This document shows positions 63,751-64,000 of a stretch of 64,000 bases of DNA, one piece after another. Source of the stretch: Tepidicella baoligensis (GTDB lineage: Bacteria; Pseudomonadota; Gammaproteobacteria; Burkholderiales; Burkholderiaceae_C). The stretch is from positions 124,001-188,000 of the forward strand of contig NZ_JACCDB010000001.1 in the NCBI RefSeq assembly GCF_013432195.1, in the 5' to 3' direction. Within the stretch, counting starts at the first letter, position 1. Each line of letters begins with the position of its first letter. Both the position numbers and the translations under genes were made by a program. Under the pieces are notes generated by a model, which made no database searches, was not told where the DNA came from, and was given only the letters and a program-made list of their open reading frames with translations.

Positions 63751-64000
63751 TCACCCTCCTGAAGCCTCGCCATCCTCGCCATTGAGCTCGAGCTGCATCA
63801 CGATCATATTGACCAGCGTCGCCACGGACGGACGACCGGTTTCGATCACGAAATGCGCCACTTCTCGGTACAGGGGATCCCGCACCGCATAGAGCTCACG
63901 CAGCCTCTGCAAAGGATCGGCCACTTGCAGCAGCGGGCGGTTGCGGTCATGACGGAGACGCCGGAAGACGTCTTCCGGCGTCGAGCGGAGGTAAAACACC
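63751..64000 (-). CDS. aroK: Shikimate kinase AroK, C-terminal part
   Basis: Only the last 82 codons are in the window; the gene continues past base 64000. The visible part contains the beta strand [15 protein letters not shown] and the lid [20 protein letters not shown] with its ATP-binding arginine, followed by the [15 protein letters not shown] region. The P-loop lies outside the window. It precedes aroB, forming the usual aroK-aroB pair. Confidence 0.92.
   Translation of the reverse strand, partial: VFYLRSTPEDVFRRLRHDRNRPLLQVADPLQRLRELYAVRDPLYREVAHFVIETGRPSVATLVNMIVMQLELNGEDGEASGG

Overview
The window is high-GC, densely packed DNA with short intergenic gaps and many 4-nt ATGA gene overlaps. 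Gene content and order point to a betaproteobacterium of the Burkholderiales, most like the Comamonadaceae: urtABCDE plus urease, pilD-coaE-zapD-yacG, petABC-sspA-sspB, a his cluster running into tatABC, mlaFEDCB with mlaA, gltBD, and aroK-aroB-dgt. This placement rests on recognised protein families and synteny, not on a database search. It looks like ordinary chromosome: there is no plasmid, phage or CRISPR signature, and one IS200-like (REP-associated) transposase gene is the only mobile-type gene.

Region 1 (1-19119) concerns nitrogen and urea. The end of an SsuB/TauB-type ABC ATPase and its permease are followed by a Cache-type chemoreceptor and ureD. A minus-strand block then holds a hybrid sensor kinase, its LuxR-type response regulator and the urea ABC transporter urtABCDE. 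Downstream on the plus strand come ureA, a small His-rich membrane ORF, ureB, ureC, ureE, ureF and ureG. The most unusual gene is the sensor at 11024-14593: one polypeptide joins an NCS1-type nucleobase/allantoin permease, a Cys/His cluster, two further membrane segments, a histidine kinase and a receiver. It sits divergently to urease and upstream of the urea importer, so a transporter-like sensor controlling urea uptake and hydrolysis is the main hypothesis here.

Region 2 (19141-29065) is housekeeping: glycerate kinase (convergent with ureG), pilD-coaE-zapD-yacG, a minus-strand run of Nudix hydrolase, DUF815 ATPase, argJ and secA, a DUF721/DciA-like gene, and tRNA-Thr(UGU) with a good intrinsic terminator. 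Region 3 (29079-39031) has sspB, sspA, the cytochrome bc1 genes petC, petB and petA, pdxA, a Nif3-like gene, a tiny DUF3149 gene, a DegS/AlgW-like protease, tatC, tatB, tatA, a HIT protein and a DUF4870 protein. Region 4 (39021-53003) is one long minus-strand array: hisE, hisI, hisF, hisA, hisH, hisB, hisC, hisD, hisG, murA, a BolA-like gene, an ABC-2 exporter and the Mla lipid-transport genes. Region 5 (53067-64000) has gltD and gltB (glutamate synthase), the degenerate transposase, an MFS transporter, dgt, aroB and the end of aroK.

Functionally, urea import (Urt), urease (Ure) and glutamate synthase (GltBD) form a urea-to-ammonia-to-glutamate route within one 60-kb stretch. No gene-free stretch exceeds about 200 bases.
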